Source: Mermis nigrescens
Lineage: Eukaryota; Nematoda; Enoplea; Mermithida; Mermithidae
Length of the DNA: 64,000 nucleotides
Assembly: GCA_036768485.1 (NCBI GenBank)
Contig: JAVLUZ010000340.1
Location: 1,196,701-1,260,700, forward strand
Reading direction: 5' to 3'
In this document: positions 9,701 to 18,354 of the stretch, in pieces
How positions within the stretch are numbered: the stretch's first letter is position 1
How the letters are laid out: each line of letters begins with the position of its first letter
Translations under genes and position numbers: made by a program
The notes under the pieces: model-generated
Told to the model about the DNA's origin: nothing
What the model saw: the letters and a program-made list of their open reading frames with translations, nothing else
The model's database searches: none

Positions 9701-11677
9701 AATAAGCGTACACTGTGAACCAGTGTCACATAATGCCAAAACACACTTGTCTCCGATTTTCCCTTTTAACCACAAAGGTGGTTGGGTATCGTAAGAAAAA
9801 TCACTTATCTCGTGCGACGTCATTTTGCGCATACAACAAGAATTATTTAATTTTACAAAATTTTCCGAATCAAGAGTAGAATTTTTGTCCCTAGAATTCG
9901 CTTCATTTTTAGAAACAGAGTTCACAAAATCAACTGATAGCTTTTTACACATTAAACTACAGCATGGATTATTTAATGGTATTTCGTCAAGCGATTGTTT
10001 TGGTAGCAAAACAATATTTGAATTAAAATTCTCATCACCCATCGTTTTATTACCTTTATAAATAGAATTTTGCAATTCCAACCTTTTATCGTTTCTTGGT
10101 AACATATTTGCGTTACCTAATTCTGAATTCGAATATTCGCTAATCGTAGGATTATTACACGAAAATGACGGATTATTTCCGAAATTTAGTGCAGGGTTTC
10201 GTGAATAAGTAGGAGAATTAGCGAATGACACGCTTGGGGTATGCCAATCATTACTTATGCTTTTTTGTGCTCTTTTTACACTGTAACAATCATTAGTCCA
10301 ATGACCTTTCTTCTCATGAAACTTACAAAAAGCATAAGGATTATAATTTTTCTGAGGAAAACTCGTCATTTTCCTCTGATTTTGAAAATCAGGCGAAGGA
10401 AAAGATTTTGAAGATTTTTGAAAACCTTGCTTTGTATAGGAATCTTTTCGACTATACATATTTTTAGAACTTTTACCTTTTTGAGAAAAATTGTCACCTT
10501 TTTCTCTACGATTTTTCTGCATACATTTACCTGAATCTGAGAATACGTCAGATTCACTCGTAGATGGAAACCTTTCTCGATAATGGTATCGTTTATTAAT
10601 TTTTTCATACTTATTATACCACGGTTTTTTCATATTTTGCCTATTTGTATCACTTTCTGATGTTTGTACAGCATCCGAGTCAAACGATACAAAGTTTTTT
10701 CGACGATTTTCTCTTGATCGATTTTCCGAAATATTATTTACCAATATTGACGGTTTCTCGTCTATTTCGGTTTTATTAGCCTGTTCAATATTTCTAGCTT
10801 TTTCAAGCAGTTCGTCTAGCTTAGACGGAGCACCCGAACATAGGATAAATTTCCTAATTTCGGAGTTTAGGCCTGTAATAAATCTATCGTAAATGCTTAC
10901 TTCCAACTGAGAATTATTACTCTCAGGATTAGCTATTACTGCTAATCGCCATAACTCGTCAAAAAATCCTTGAACCGTTTCACTCGGATTTTGTTTTCGT
11001 TCATAATACTTTGCTTTAGCAATAAAAATATTGCTAGATTCGGTAAATCGTAGCATTAATGCATTTTTCAAAGATACATACGATTCTTTTTGTACACTAG
11101 ACATATTCTTAAAAGCTCTTAATGCTGCGTCTTGCAACAATTGTGTGAAAGCTTTCAACTTTTCATTATCATTCATGTCATAACACGATGCAAAATGTTC
11201 AAAATTATCGAAGTAGTGCCTTATATGAACATCGGATCCACCAGCAAAACCTTTGAGCCGTTCAAAACAGATGTTTATAAACTTTTGCTGTTTTTCTTCT
11301 CTGCGTCTAGACTTTTTGAAAGCTTTAAATTCTTTCAATAATTTTTCATCGTCTGATTCATCAGTCGTTTCCGACTGAGGTTTAGAACTAGCCTTTTCTC
11401 GAATTCTCCTGAATTCAGATTTAGATTTAGAACTTAATATTTTTCGTGGAATTTCTGAATTTGAATCCTCAGGATTCTTAGGTTCGATGACGTCTCGATC
11501 AGAAATTTTTACCCTTGCAGCTTTGACTGCAAGTTTTGCTGTTGGATCTAATGTGTCCTTATATTTAACATTTTCTTCATCGCTCGATCGATCTGAGCGA
11601 GATTCATGTTTCTTAATATTATCCTTTTCTGAAGACATTCGAAAAGATTTTCTTTTCGTCTTCAAAAATTCGTCCAA
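6770..11677 (-). CDS. gag-pol: Gypsy gag-pol polyprotein
   Basis: One open frame of about 1635 codons encodes capsid, protease, reverse transcriptase, RNase H and most of integrase. The frame opens at a TTG at 11677, but the first ATG is at 11638 and is the likely start. In order: a charged N-terminus, a retrotransposon gag domain (about 11250-10750), a nucleocapsid knuckle with spacing C-x2-H-x4-H-x4-C (10286-10327; the second Cys is a His), protease Asp-Thr-Gly at 9719-9727, reverse transcriptase YIDD at 8432-8443, RNase H with DASG near 7985, and integrase HHCC and two catalytic Asp (near 7065 and 6890). It ends at a stop just after the third acidic site because of a one-base shift. gag and pol share one frame, with no stop or slip site between. 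Confidence 0.95.
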   Translation of the reverse strand: MDEFLKTKRKSFRMSSEKDNIKKHESRSDRSSDEENVKYKDTLDPTAKLAVKAARVKISDRDVIEPKNPEDSNSEIPRKILSSKSKSEFRRIREKASSKPQSETTDESDDEKLLKEFKAFKKSRRREEKQQKFINICFERLKGFAGGSDVHIRHYFDNFEHFASCYDMNDNEKLKAFTQLLQDAALRAFKNMSSVQKESYVSLKNALMLRFTESSNIFIAKAKYYERKQNPSETVQGFFDELWRLAVIANPESNNSQLEVSIYDRFITGLNSEIRKFILCSGAPSKLDELLEKARNIEQANKTEIDEKPSILVNNISENRSRENRRKNFVSFDSDAVQTSESDTNRQNMKKPWYNKYEKINKRYHYRERFPSTSESDVFSDSGKCMQKNRREKGDNFSQKGKSSKNMYSRKDSYTKQGFQKSSKSFPSPDFQNQRKMTSFPQKNYNPYAFCKFHEKKGHWTNDCYSVKRAQKSISNDWHTPSVSFANSPTYSRNPALNFGNNPSFSCNNPTISEYSNSELGNANMLPRNDKRLELQNSIYKGNKTMGDENFNSNIVLLPKQSLDEIPLNNPCCSLMCKKLSVDFVNSVSKNEANSRDKNSTLDSENFVKLNNSCCMRKMTSHEISDFSYDTQPPLWLKGKIGDKCVLALCDTGSQCTLISKKFMNDVFGIACDDKTHIDEVFVANHNSMKIIGVVNFYFEIDNEKIPIHAKIVEILNGEFIIGSDILGNKRINANVKVAERLIEIKGKKFSVYNPEKCTCKNKIGINVITVRTAMKTVIPPNSQKIIPATVYVESPQSEIYTVEPYFNHEELFVAKSLFDCDKQMIAVCVLNTANNPVEIKSRTVIGHAEPVDSICNIESTNGKSVKDKKFETILDKLVENPNLSLEQRGRLREMLSKHRAVFALDGEKLGVTHLIQHEINSGSAMPIAKRPFRTPIAHKKLLQEEIEKMLADDIIKPTKSPWAAPLFLIKKKDGSWRTVVDFRGLNAVTRNDVFPIPRIDEYVDSLGDAKYFSTLDLKSGYWQIGMHENSREKTAFICQEGHFEFNVMPFGLKNAPSDFQRLMELILRGLNWKSCLVYIDDIIVFSKTFDEHLKNLEKVFKALEEANLKLKPKKCDFLKLKVRFLGYEISENGICPDPEKFDVIRKFPFPKTVKEMQSFLGLVQWFHRFWPRLAETAAPLYELMHEESEFNITPEREKAFNNLKDKFTSAPILRFPVYNTDCKFIIQADASGIALGAVLLQERGTERWIIAYASRQLKKAEKNYSTIERECLALFFAFEKFSHYIMDQEVLVESDHKPLSWMKTSVSKNNRVQKWAAALDKFKFEIRHIPGKLNEAADFLSRIPENVNVMTRASARKQNEETCHKNREINSDNDAKATTSLTNELIPVENEVSIDLNKINVSDLQKKDPFISEIYEALTKSTKYSKKYENFCMIDDCVYKIWQNKLTKNTIFQLLVPKSLVQKVLHQFHGANIAAHFGIPKVTSTILLRYWWPDIGTDVRKWVLSCPQCQLTRNEVKPKVPLINIPVTGPWEMVSVDCLTLKPSRNNKTNLLIFCDYYTKWVEAFPLENISAESVVEIFIKEIVLRHGEPKCLLSDRGSNFTSKLMQEVCSLLRTKKIQTTAYHPQGDGLVEKI

Positions 11678-11837
11678 TTGAGTATAAGGTAAAACAGGTT
11701 TTAACGAGCTTCTAGTATGCGTAATTATAACCTGTATTTAATAAGAATATAAACAATTCGATAAAAAACGAATTGAAGCTAAATAAAATTTCGCTGAATC
11801 AAATAATAATATATTTCCGTATTTCAAATTTTTTTAA

Positions 11838-11855
11838 AAATCCGTGGGACCTCCA
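11838..11855 (-). promoter_or_regulatory. Candidate primer-binding site
   Basis: Three bases inside the 5' LTR on the minus strand lies TGGAGGTCCCACGGATTT. Position and the leading TGG fit a tRNA primer-binding site for minus-strand DNA synthesis. I could not match it to a specific tRNA 3' end. Confidence 0.55.
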
Positions 11856-11858
11856 AAT

Positions 11859-12006
11859 TGTAGCTAGTTTTTACACGCCACAAGTTATTAGGAGTTCGGA
11901 TTGAAATACGTTTTTAGGAATGAAGTACTATTATACGAGAATTATCATCTAAGCTATTTCCTAATACTAAAATCAATCGTATAAGTCTGTATTACGTTCT
12001 GACTGC

Positions 12007-12089
<83 letters not shown>

Positions 12090-12245
12090 TGTAACTAAGA
12101 CTGATGCCGTAAATGTAATATCGTGTAATATCTTTTACGTCCACTGAATCGAACAATACGGGTTAAACAATGAAATACATGCAAATTCGTAAAATAAAAC
12201 ACCGACGAAGCCATCCGGGCGATTGGTGTAGTCAAAATGGCTACA
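11859..12245 (-). repeat. 5' LTR of gypsy element
   Basis: This is the 387-bp partner of the LTR at 3550-3977, with the same TGTAGC and GCTACA ends. The TA array (12010-12087) is shorter than in the other LTR, and the patch after it differs by a small replacement. The LTR should hold the promoter for the minus-strand transcript, but no clear TATA box can be separated from the TA array. Confidence 0.92.
12010..12087. repeat. TA microsatellite inside 5' LTR
   Basis: About 39 TA units, at the same internal LTR position as 3701-3806. Confidence 0.98.
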
Positions 12246-13084
12246 CATTTAAGAGAAATTTGAATAAAGTTGATTTCGAGGAATTTTAGGTGGGGCACAC
12301 GTGACGCAATCTTGCCTGTGTGTCCAGGACATTCGCATTTTACACTTTGCTATTCTATTTTCCTTGCGACTTTGTTTTACCCTTGTGTTTCCGAATAAAG
12401 TATTAAAATCGCGTACATTTATTTTCTGACGAATCATTTTAATAAGGTGAAAAGCAGTTGGTACCTTGGGCAGAAGTTATGGCAGTAGAACAATTTATTT
12501 TCAGCCTGGATGCTTCATATGGCTGATAAACAGCAATATATAAGTCGTTAAAATGATTAAACTTTCAAAATTTTGTGCAGCCCACCAGCGCTTCGGCGCT
12601 TTTAGCTTTTCCCTCGGCGCCGATAAGCATAGTGATCAACATAGCAGACATAAACATAACGTGTTTTGAAGGAAGATATCGCTATTCCACTTCATGTTTT
12701 TTGAAAAAATTGATGAAACGCAGGACTTCTTAAATATCATTCATAATTTTCGATCAAAATTGTCAAAAAAAATCAAAATTATAGTTCAAAGATTTCCCGA
12801 AAAATTAATATCGGTCGTTCCAACAACAGTTTTTCAAGGCATGTAATCTACTTATCACTTTTTCCTACATACATTTATGCTTTGCTTGAACTGTTTTGAG
12901 CAGTGCTGCGCCTCCAGCTTTTTTACGTACTCCCAGTTTACTTTTGATCCTTTTCATTTTTTTCACATTAATCGTTTGTACTTCATCGACGATATTTCTT
13001 TGCTAAGCAAATAATACATATATCCCGCTGTTGGTGTGCTACTGCTTGTTGTTCATTTATTTCTATATTGAACTTTAATTAAAA
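12246..13084. other. Non-coding stretch upstream of host exon
   Basis: No ORF of interest. A short GC hairpin, AGCGC-TTCG-GCGCT, lies near 12589-12602 in otherwise AT-rich DNA. The last 250 bp are pyrimidine-rich in places and would be the 5' flank or leader of the exon at 13085. No TATA box or initiator can be named with confidence. Confidence 0.4.
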
Positions 13085-13129
13085 ATGTCTGAAGAAGCGG
13101 CCACATCCGTCCAGAATGCGTCAGAAGCG
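13085..13129 (+). CDS. Candidate host first coding exon
   Basis: ATG at 13085 opens 15 codons reading MSEEAATSVQNASEA, with GC-containing codons unlike the AT-rich surroundings. The next bases are GTGAGT, a consensus 5' splice site, leaving the exon in phase 0. The preceding AAAA context suits a eukaryotic start. The acidic, Ala-rich N-terminus is typical of small nuclear or cytoplasmic proteins, but 15 residues do not identify a family. No following exon was found with confidence in the window on the plus strand, so either the intron is long or later exons are too short to see. Confidence 0.5.
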
Positions 13130-13395
13130 GTGAGTTCTCTTCGCTTTTTGTGTTCAACAAATCATTTCATTTGTTATATTTCTGGCTGAATCTGCCTCGG
13201 GGTGACTTATTCATCAATTTGTCAAATAATTTGTTTAAATGCTACGTTATAAAAGTAGACAAGTCCTGCCTTAATTTGCAATTTTTTGGTCATTCATGCA
13301 GTTTGCAAAAAGGCCATGACTTTCTTTATTTTTAACACATTTTTGTGCGAAAATTGTCCTTTTTGCCTTCTGAGATTATCCAGATGCTCTAACCC

Positions 13396-13470
13396 CTGCG
13401 TAATGCAGGGGCGGCCGCAGTGATCGATGGGCTGGAAAAAGCTTGGGCCCGGGCTTAGCCTTTGAGCTTC
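13396..13470. other. GC-rich patch with hairpin
   Basis: About 75 bp much richer in G and C than anything nearby. It begins with an inverted repeat, CCCCTGC-GTAAT-GCAGGGG, and includes GCGGCCGC and GGGCCCGGGC. It may be the conserved end of a SINE or LINE. No matching second copy was seen in this window. Confidence 0.45.
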
Positions 13471-14485
13471 GGCATACATGTACAGCATGGGAATTCGGTC
13501 AGGCTCAAAAATTCTTTAAAAGTACCTCCTTTTGGGCTAGAAAACGATGGGTACACGTCAAAAGCACTGTTTTTTGTAATAATACAATACAGCAAAATGA
13601 CAATACTATACTATTGTAAAATATACCCGACCTATCCCCAACAAATTTAAATAACACACATCTATGCAAATAGCATGCACTGCATTTGCATAATTCTATA
13701 AGGACTGCCCAATGCCTGTCTTGATTCCAAACCAACCCCAATTTAAATAGAAAACCAACCCCCACCAGCCAAAAGCCTAACACGACCAACGAGGTACAGC
13801 AAAATAGACTTGTGACTTAGCCACTATAGCACTAGTCCACTGACCAACCAACCCAAGAAACAATTTTGGACCAACCCAAGCCACAGACAAGCTATAAGCA
13901 CAGTCAAAGAACAATACATGATAATTCTCAATTAATCATTTAATTTATTTAAGAAGAGGAAGAGAAGGAAATTTAAATTTAACTCAGTAATCCTGGTGGC
14001 AGCACCACGTTGTAACGTTAACTTTTTGGGTTAACTTGAAAGGGACCAACACGTTGTGTGATAAATTTCCTGCAGGCAAGGCTGAATAGCTTTGAGTTCC
14101 ATGGCAATCAGAAATTAATTAGCCTTAAGGGTGTGAGAAATACCTAGCAATTATGTACCTGAGAGTATTGGGATCAGAGATATAGATTAGCCTTGGGGAG
14201 TTATCCACTGACAACTATGTGCCTAAAGGCTAAGGGAATTTGGGCAGCAATCTAGGTAACAGAATTTGGTGCTGAATTGTATGTCTTAGATCCTAGGGAA
14301 AATTGGGCAGCACTTCGCTCCCAATGTGTATTTTACAGTTTAAGAAAAATGAGACAACGAATTATGTAGCAATTTAGCTTTAATTATGAAAAGCCTTCTT
14401 AGTGAGCAGTCATAAATAAAATACGCACCCTATCAATACGCTGAGTGGGAATAAGACGCTCGACGCGCAGAAACTTCGATGAACA
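13471..14485. other. No gene seen
   Basis: A stretch of about 1 kb without a supported gene. Locally C-rich, A-rich runs (13700-13900) and AT-rich runs alternate. Open frames are short and have no recognisable protein character. Confidence 0.4.
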
Positions 14486-14600
14486 CCCAATAATCAAATA
14501 GACACGGCAGGCAATAATCAAATAGACGCGACGAATGCCCAATAATCAAATAGACGCGACGAACGCCCAATAATCGAATAGACGCCCAAAGTCGAATGAA
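14486..14600. repeat. Tandem repeat, about 24-28 bp units
   Basis: The motif CAATAATCAAATAGACGCGACGAA-like recurs at 14488, 14512, 14539 and 14567, spacing 24, 27 and 28, followed by a decayed fifth unit. Units hold one or two CpG-containing blocks. Confidence 0.75.
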
Positions 14601-14982
14601 TAGATAATTGGAGCGGAGCGAAAGACTGATAGAAACGAAAAATCGCTGGGTGATAGCAAAAAATGGTGAGATGTAGTATTCAAATTTTTTAGTCGGCCAA
14701 TGAAAAAACGCATCAATAAACGAGCAATCGTAATAATCACGCCCACAGTGTTATAGTCTATCTTCACATGTTAAAACGGCATGGTTACACAGTTAAGCAA
14801 TTGTTCTAGCGTTATAGCATTAAGTACACAATAAAACTTCTCTGCTTTGTGATATAAATTCAGCAATAGCAGATTAAGTACTTATGCGAATAAACTCCAG
14901 ACTTTTCTGCAGTGATCTATATTGTATATCAAGTTTGCAGAAGTGTGCAAAAACATGTACACAACATGAATATCAGTTTTCA

Positions 14983-15146
14983 GTTTTTAGCGTTTCCCAA
15001 TTGTGTGGGTAGATTAGCTGACATAGACCACATTCCCAATCTCCAGTTAACTTAATTTTTTGTGGTAAATGTACGGTAAATTCAGATGGGGTATTTTGCT
15101 TATCGTTAGCAGTGTTACTGGGTAAAGTTACATAAAATTGATCCAT
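14983..15146 (-). pseudogene. Polinton penton-like minor capsid, copy 1 fragment
   Basis: An ATG at 15146 overlaps the end of the protease relic by a few codons. The 54-codon open stretch has the familiar start of the penton-like minor capsid protein of Polinton/adinto-type elements: FYVTLPSN, then FTVHLP, LTGDWE and IYPHNWE. In the intact family this single jelly-roll protein forms capsid vertices. After about 14983 the frame stops and no later part of the protein could be followed. Copy 2 (28538-29280) preserves the C-terminal half, so the two fragments complement each other as evidence for the family. Confidence 0.72.
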
Positions 15147-15617
15147 TGTTGAGCAATTTGATTAACAATAAAATTATCATCTATTGCTACAGTGTGAATT
15201 TTAAATAGACCATTTACAAAGCGGTACAAATTCATCAGCATAACTTTTCTAAACTTTGTAAAATTAGTTTCATTGGGACACCCCTGCAGCGCCATACTAA
15301 AAATATACGCACAATTGCCCACACGTTGACGTTAGGTTTTGCATTTTATTACATTTTCAGTTCTGTGTGTATTTCAATACATACTCACGCGTTTTGCTAG
15401 GCGGCAGTCCATAGCTGTCAAAATATTCGCATTTATTGTGCACATCAAAAAACATGCATACCCAATGGGACCCGGGCATATTACTAGGATTATATTTATT
15501 TTTAGCTTACCGCTGGTTTACTAAAAATAACTGGCAGCTTATTACATGGAAAACTCCACACAAAATTTGACCAACAGCTTGGTCGCTTTTCAAAACATTG
15601 GTCAGTTGAACATTCAT
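15128..15617 (-). pseudogene. Adenain-like cysteine protease, copy 1
   Basis: The start at 15617 follows the end of the capsid relic by about 10 bp. Damaged frames together show the features of the adenovirus-type (C48, Ulp1-like) protease that matures capsids: an LKSD N-terminal helix, GSHWV with the catalytic His near 15455, FDSYG with the Asp near 15405, and STCGQLC with the nucleophilic Cys near 15320. All three catalytic residues remain, but frameshifts and stops near 15500 and 15315 break the gene. Its end overlaps the penton start by a few bases, a compact arrangement expected of a viral operon-like cluster. Confidence 0.78.
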
Positions 15618-15627
15618 TTTCTTATGC

Positions 15628-16902
15628 TGTATAGTCAAACAATACATTGCGGTGCTATCTAACATTACTAAGTATCCAAATTCAGCCATAAACTATTACT
15701 TCTATGCCAGTATCAGGAATTTTTTCTGCAAAAGAAACTTCAATGCTAGTCGTACCCTCTAATTAGATCCAGTGCCTGTCATCTTCATCAGGGTGAGATC
15801 AAAATGCAAAAAGCACTGACCCTCTTTGACCCTTCTCTCGTTATACCATTGCCTTTGTTGTCTCTAGCAATATCTAGCGTCTCAAAAGAATTTGATCAAA
15901 TGCTCATAAAAATTTTCCCTTTTTAAAGTCCAATTTCAACGCATGCAGGGAAATGTTAACTCCGCCACTAATTATCTTTACTTCATTGATACTATAACAC
16001 TTAAAATTGAAGGGTTCTATACGCATCTGCATCTATGCAACCAAAAATTATATGCCTAGAAGGAGTTGGCGAAGACGTGTTAAGTGGGGTAGACTGCAAT
16101 GTGCTAGGTATATGCAAATTCATCATCATTACTCGACGTAGGATATTTTACGGTATTAGTAGTAAGTACTCGATCAATTGCCAATGTAGTGCTTTCTAAG
16201 ATTTCTACTTTTTGAATGCAAATTTCATTTGGTGTACACTCAAATGCACGCTTATAGCCCACGGACTTTGTAAAACAAATGCATTAGGAGTTTCTATTTA
16301 ATTCGAGTCTCAAATCAGTATGGTTCAATAAAAATCGGTCTTGCAAAAATAAATCAATGTGTAAGCGGAGCTGTTAGATTCGACTAATACTTTATCTTTA
16401 AAGTAAGAGAGCGCGTTGTTTAAAACCACGATCATCTTGAGAATCTTGTTTGTAATCTTGTGTACAATGCGGATTGTAAATGCGAGTTTTTGCATCCCAA
16501 TTATAGTTTAGTTCAGTCTCCATGAGTGCTCTGTACGTGTATTTATCGCCACTATCGTGAATTAATTTACCATTCAAAAATACTTTAACTTGTCTGAAAA
16601 ATGTTTTCAAATTTAAATTTATGGGTGCGACATCAGGTGTGGCAGGAATTTTACCATCGGCACCTGCTACAACTAGCACCAGACGTTAAAGATAATTGCA
16701 TGTAAATGTAATTTTTGTTTAGCTGCAAAAAATGAGGATCAGGAGGGATATGAAACTCATACGGACCTTCATCTGTTACTGGGTTAGTCAAATTGATTTC
16801 ATCCCAATATCCTCGTTTCACAACAACCTGGTAAATTTGGCACTGTGAAAAAATCAAGTTCGCTTTTGTGCTAGCAACTGAAAGTGAATCAATTAAAGAC
16901 AT
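15628..16902 (-). pseudogene. Polinton-type major capsid protein (F54H12.2-like), copy 1
   Basis: ATG at 16902 opens an 83-codon frame, continued by a second from 16679, then by shorter fragments to a stop near 15628. Landmarks include EFHIPPDPHFLQL near the N-terminus, FFRQVKVFLNGK near 16575, METELNYNWDAK near 16500, EPFNFKCY near 16010 and RNVLFDYTA at the end. This is the protein group annotated in many animals as uncharacterized F54H12.2-like, which by genomic company is the major capsid (double jelly-roll) of Polinton/adinto-like elements; that assignment is from memory of the family. Length of about 420 codons is near complete. Several frameshifts make it a pseudogene. Confidence 0.82.
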
Positions 16903-16916
16903 TACTTTTTTCTACT

Positions 16917-17319
16917 TCATTTCTGTTTTTGATTTGTAAATACATCGTGCTTTGGTTCTTTTATAGACTTTGGACGAACCCCAAGACCACGCCCTTTTTG
17001 TAGTGCTTCGCCAGCTTGCTTGAATAAATTTGATGCCCCTTCTTTTCCGTGTTCTTCTAATGATTGTACTATTGGTCGACCATGCATAACATCAGCTGCA
17101 AAATGAGCACCTGATGCTAATGCCTGTTTTTCAATACTAGTCGCCGCCGATCGTATTATTGGTACAGCCATGCGAAAAAGTGAACAAAAAGTTGCCTAAC
17201 CCTGCACCACGTTGATACGAAGTGCCTTTGAAACCCGGTATACCATAACCAACCTGAAGCTTGGTCGGTATAGTAGTCCGACAAATGTTAAAATTTTCGG
17301 GATTAAATTGTTGCCTCAT
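16917..17319 (-). pseudogene. pX-like core protein, copy 1
   Basis: Two overlapping frames (17319-17137 and 17171-16917) are halves of one protein split by a single frameshift. The first half carries FNPENF and G-x-G-x-x-GF-type glycine-rich text. The second has PIIRSAATSIEKQALASG, then ADVMHGRP and a basic RPKSIK end. A hydrophobic-basic helix followed by A-x-x-x-A-x-x-x-x-x-DV matches the pX/pVI-like small core proteins that accompany capsid genes in Polinton and adinto-like genomes. It lies 15 bp upstream of the capsid gene on the same strand. Confidence 0.75.
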
Positions 17320-17613
17320 CTTATTTTTTCAAATGATTATTTGTTAGTATGTGCGTTTCTTTTATAAGTTTAGTTTTGCCCAGGATTGTAGCAAACTACG
17401 CGTTCGAGACTTTTTTTAACCAAGGGTGGTGTTAGTGATTCGTTATTGTCTATTGGCGTAGTTCTTTTTTCCGTTGAAGAGGAGTACACATATCAGGCGA
17501 TACATACACATCTTTCCATCTAATAAGTTGTGTCGATTTTTATTTATAATTGTTGATTTTGGTATATTCTCATTGATTAATTTTTGTAAAAAAATATTGG
17601 CTCCTATTGCCGG
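17320..17613 (-). other. Inter-gene stretch of virion module 1
   Basis: About 290 bp without a supported gene. Fragments of open frame on the minus strand (INKNRHNLLDGK near 17530) hint at one more small decayed gene, not recognised. Confidence 0.35.
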
Positions 17614-18072
17614 CTAAGACTTGCCAGTTTGTGAAAAATCGTTAATTAAATCTACAATATTTGAGCCTACAATTTTCTTCCCATCAACAATCATTTCTCC
17701 TTTATCCGACCATTTAATGTGTGAATTTTTGCGGGCATACTTTAATAACAGTAGTGCATTTTTGTGCCATTTTATGCGGTAATGTTTCAATAACTGCTTG
17801 TTGAAAATGATCAACTTCTACCTTGCTTTCTACTCAGGGGCTGCTGCTACGTCTCATATCTCTAATTGATGCGGTTTTTCAACATCTTGCTTCATTATCT
17901 GATACCTACGTAGTATTTGATTGTACTGTAAAACTTTGGCATCAATAGGCACTGAATTATCTTGTATTATGCGCAACATTTCTCGATCCAAGTCTGACAT
18001 AAACTTTGCCGTGTGTTCATTACCTCCTACAACTTCGTGTGGGACAAGAATCATTTTATTAGTGCGAATCAT
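17614..18072 (-). pseudogene. Small conserved Polinton/adinto protein, copy 1
   Basis: ATG at 18072 opens 72 codons (MILVPHE, LDREMLRII, YNQILRRY) and stops at 17854. The C-terminal half resumes in another frame to 17614 (IKWSDKGEMIVDG, GSNIVDLINDF). In intact relatives these two halves form one protein of roughly 250 residues of unknown role, found next to the pX-like gene and capsid genes in Polinton-like elements. The same C-terminal motif, DIVIDGQKIYGSN with VDLVHD, recurs at 33692-33919 beside the second module, which confirms it is a conserved gene and not chance. Confidence 0.65.
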
Positions 18073-18120
18073 TGTTTATTCATTATTGCATCAACTAACA
18101 ATTGGCCAGCAATTCTAGAA

Positions 18121-18250
18121 TTTTATGACATTAGCGAACGCGTTTTATGAAATTAGCGAGCGAGCCCCGTTTTTTATGACATTAGCGAGCGAGGGCGTTT
18201 TTTATGACATTAGGGAGCGAGCGCGTTTTTTATGACATTAGCGAGCGAGC
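18121..18250. repeat. 28-bp CpG-rich tandem repeat
   Basis: Five units of TTTTATGACATTAGCGAGCG-type sequence begin near 18121, 18143, 18171, 18199 and 18227, with spacings of 22, 28, 28 and 28. The array lies exactly between the Polinton module and the truncated reverse transcriptase fragment. Confidence 0.85.
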
Positions 18251-18354
18251 CCTATGAATCATATTTTCCGTCGACTGGCGAAAAGCTATGATGTGACGTA
18301 GTTGCCTATGCTTACACAGCTGCCTATCTCCCTGTACTGACGCCATACGGACGT

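Noticed and set aside
13405..13465. Cloning-vector polylinker
   Set aside because: Several restriction-like hexamers occur, but their order and spacing match no polylinker I know and the flanks are continuous genomic-like sequence. Contamination cannot be fully excluded.
14486..14600. Possible CRISPR-like array
   Set aside because: Units are contiguous, have no unique spacers, and the DNA is eukaryotic.
18121..18250. Possible CRISPR-like array
   Set aside because: Simple 28-bp tandem repeat with no spacers.
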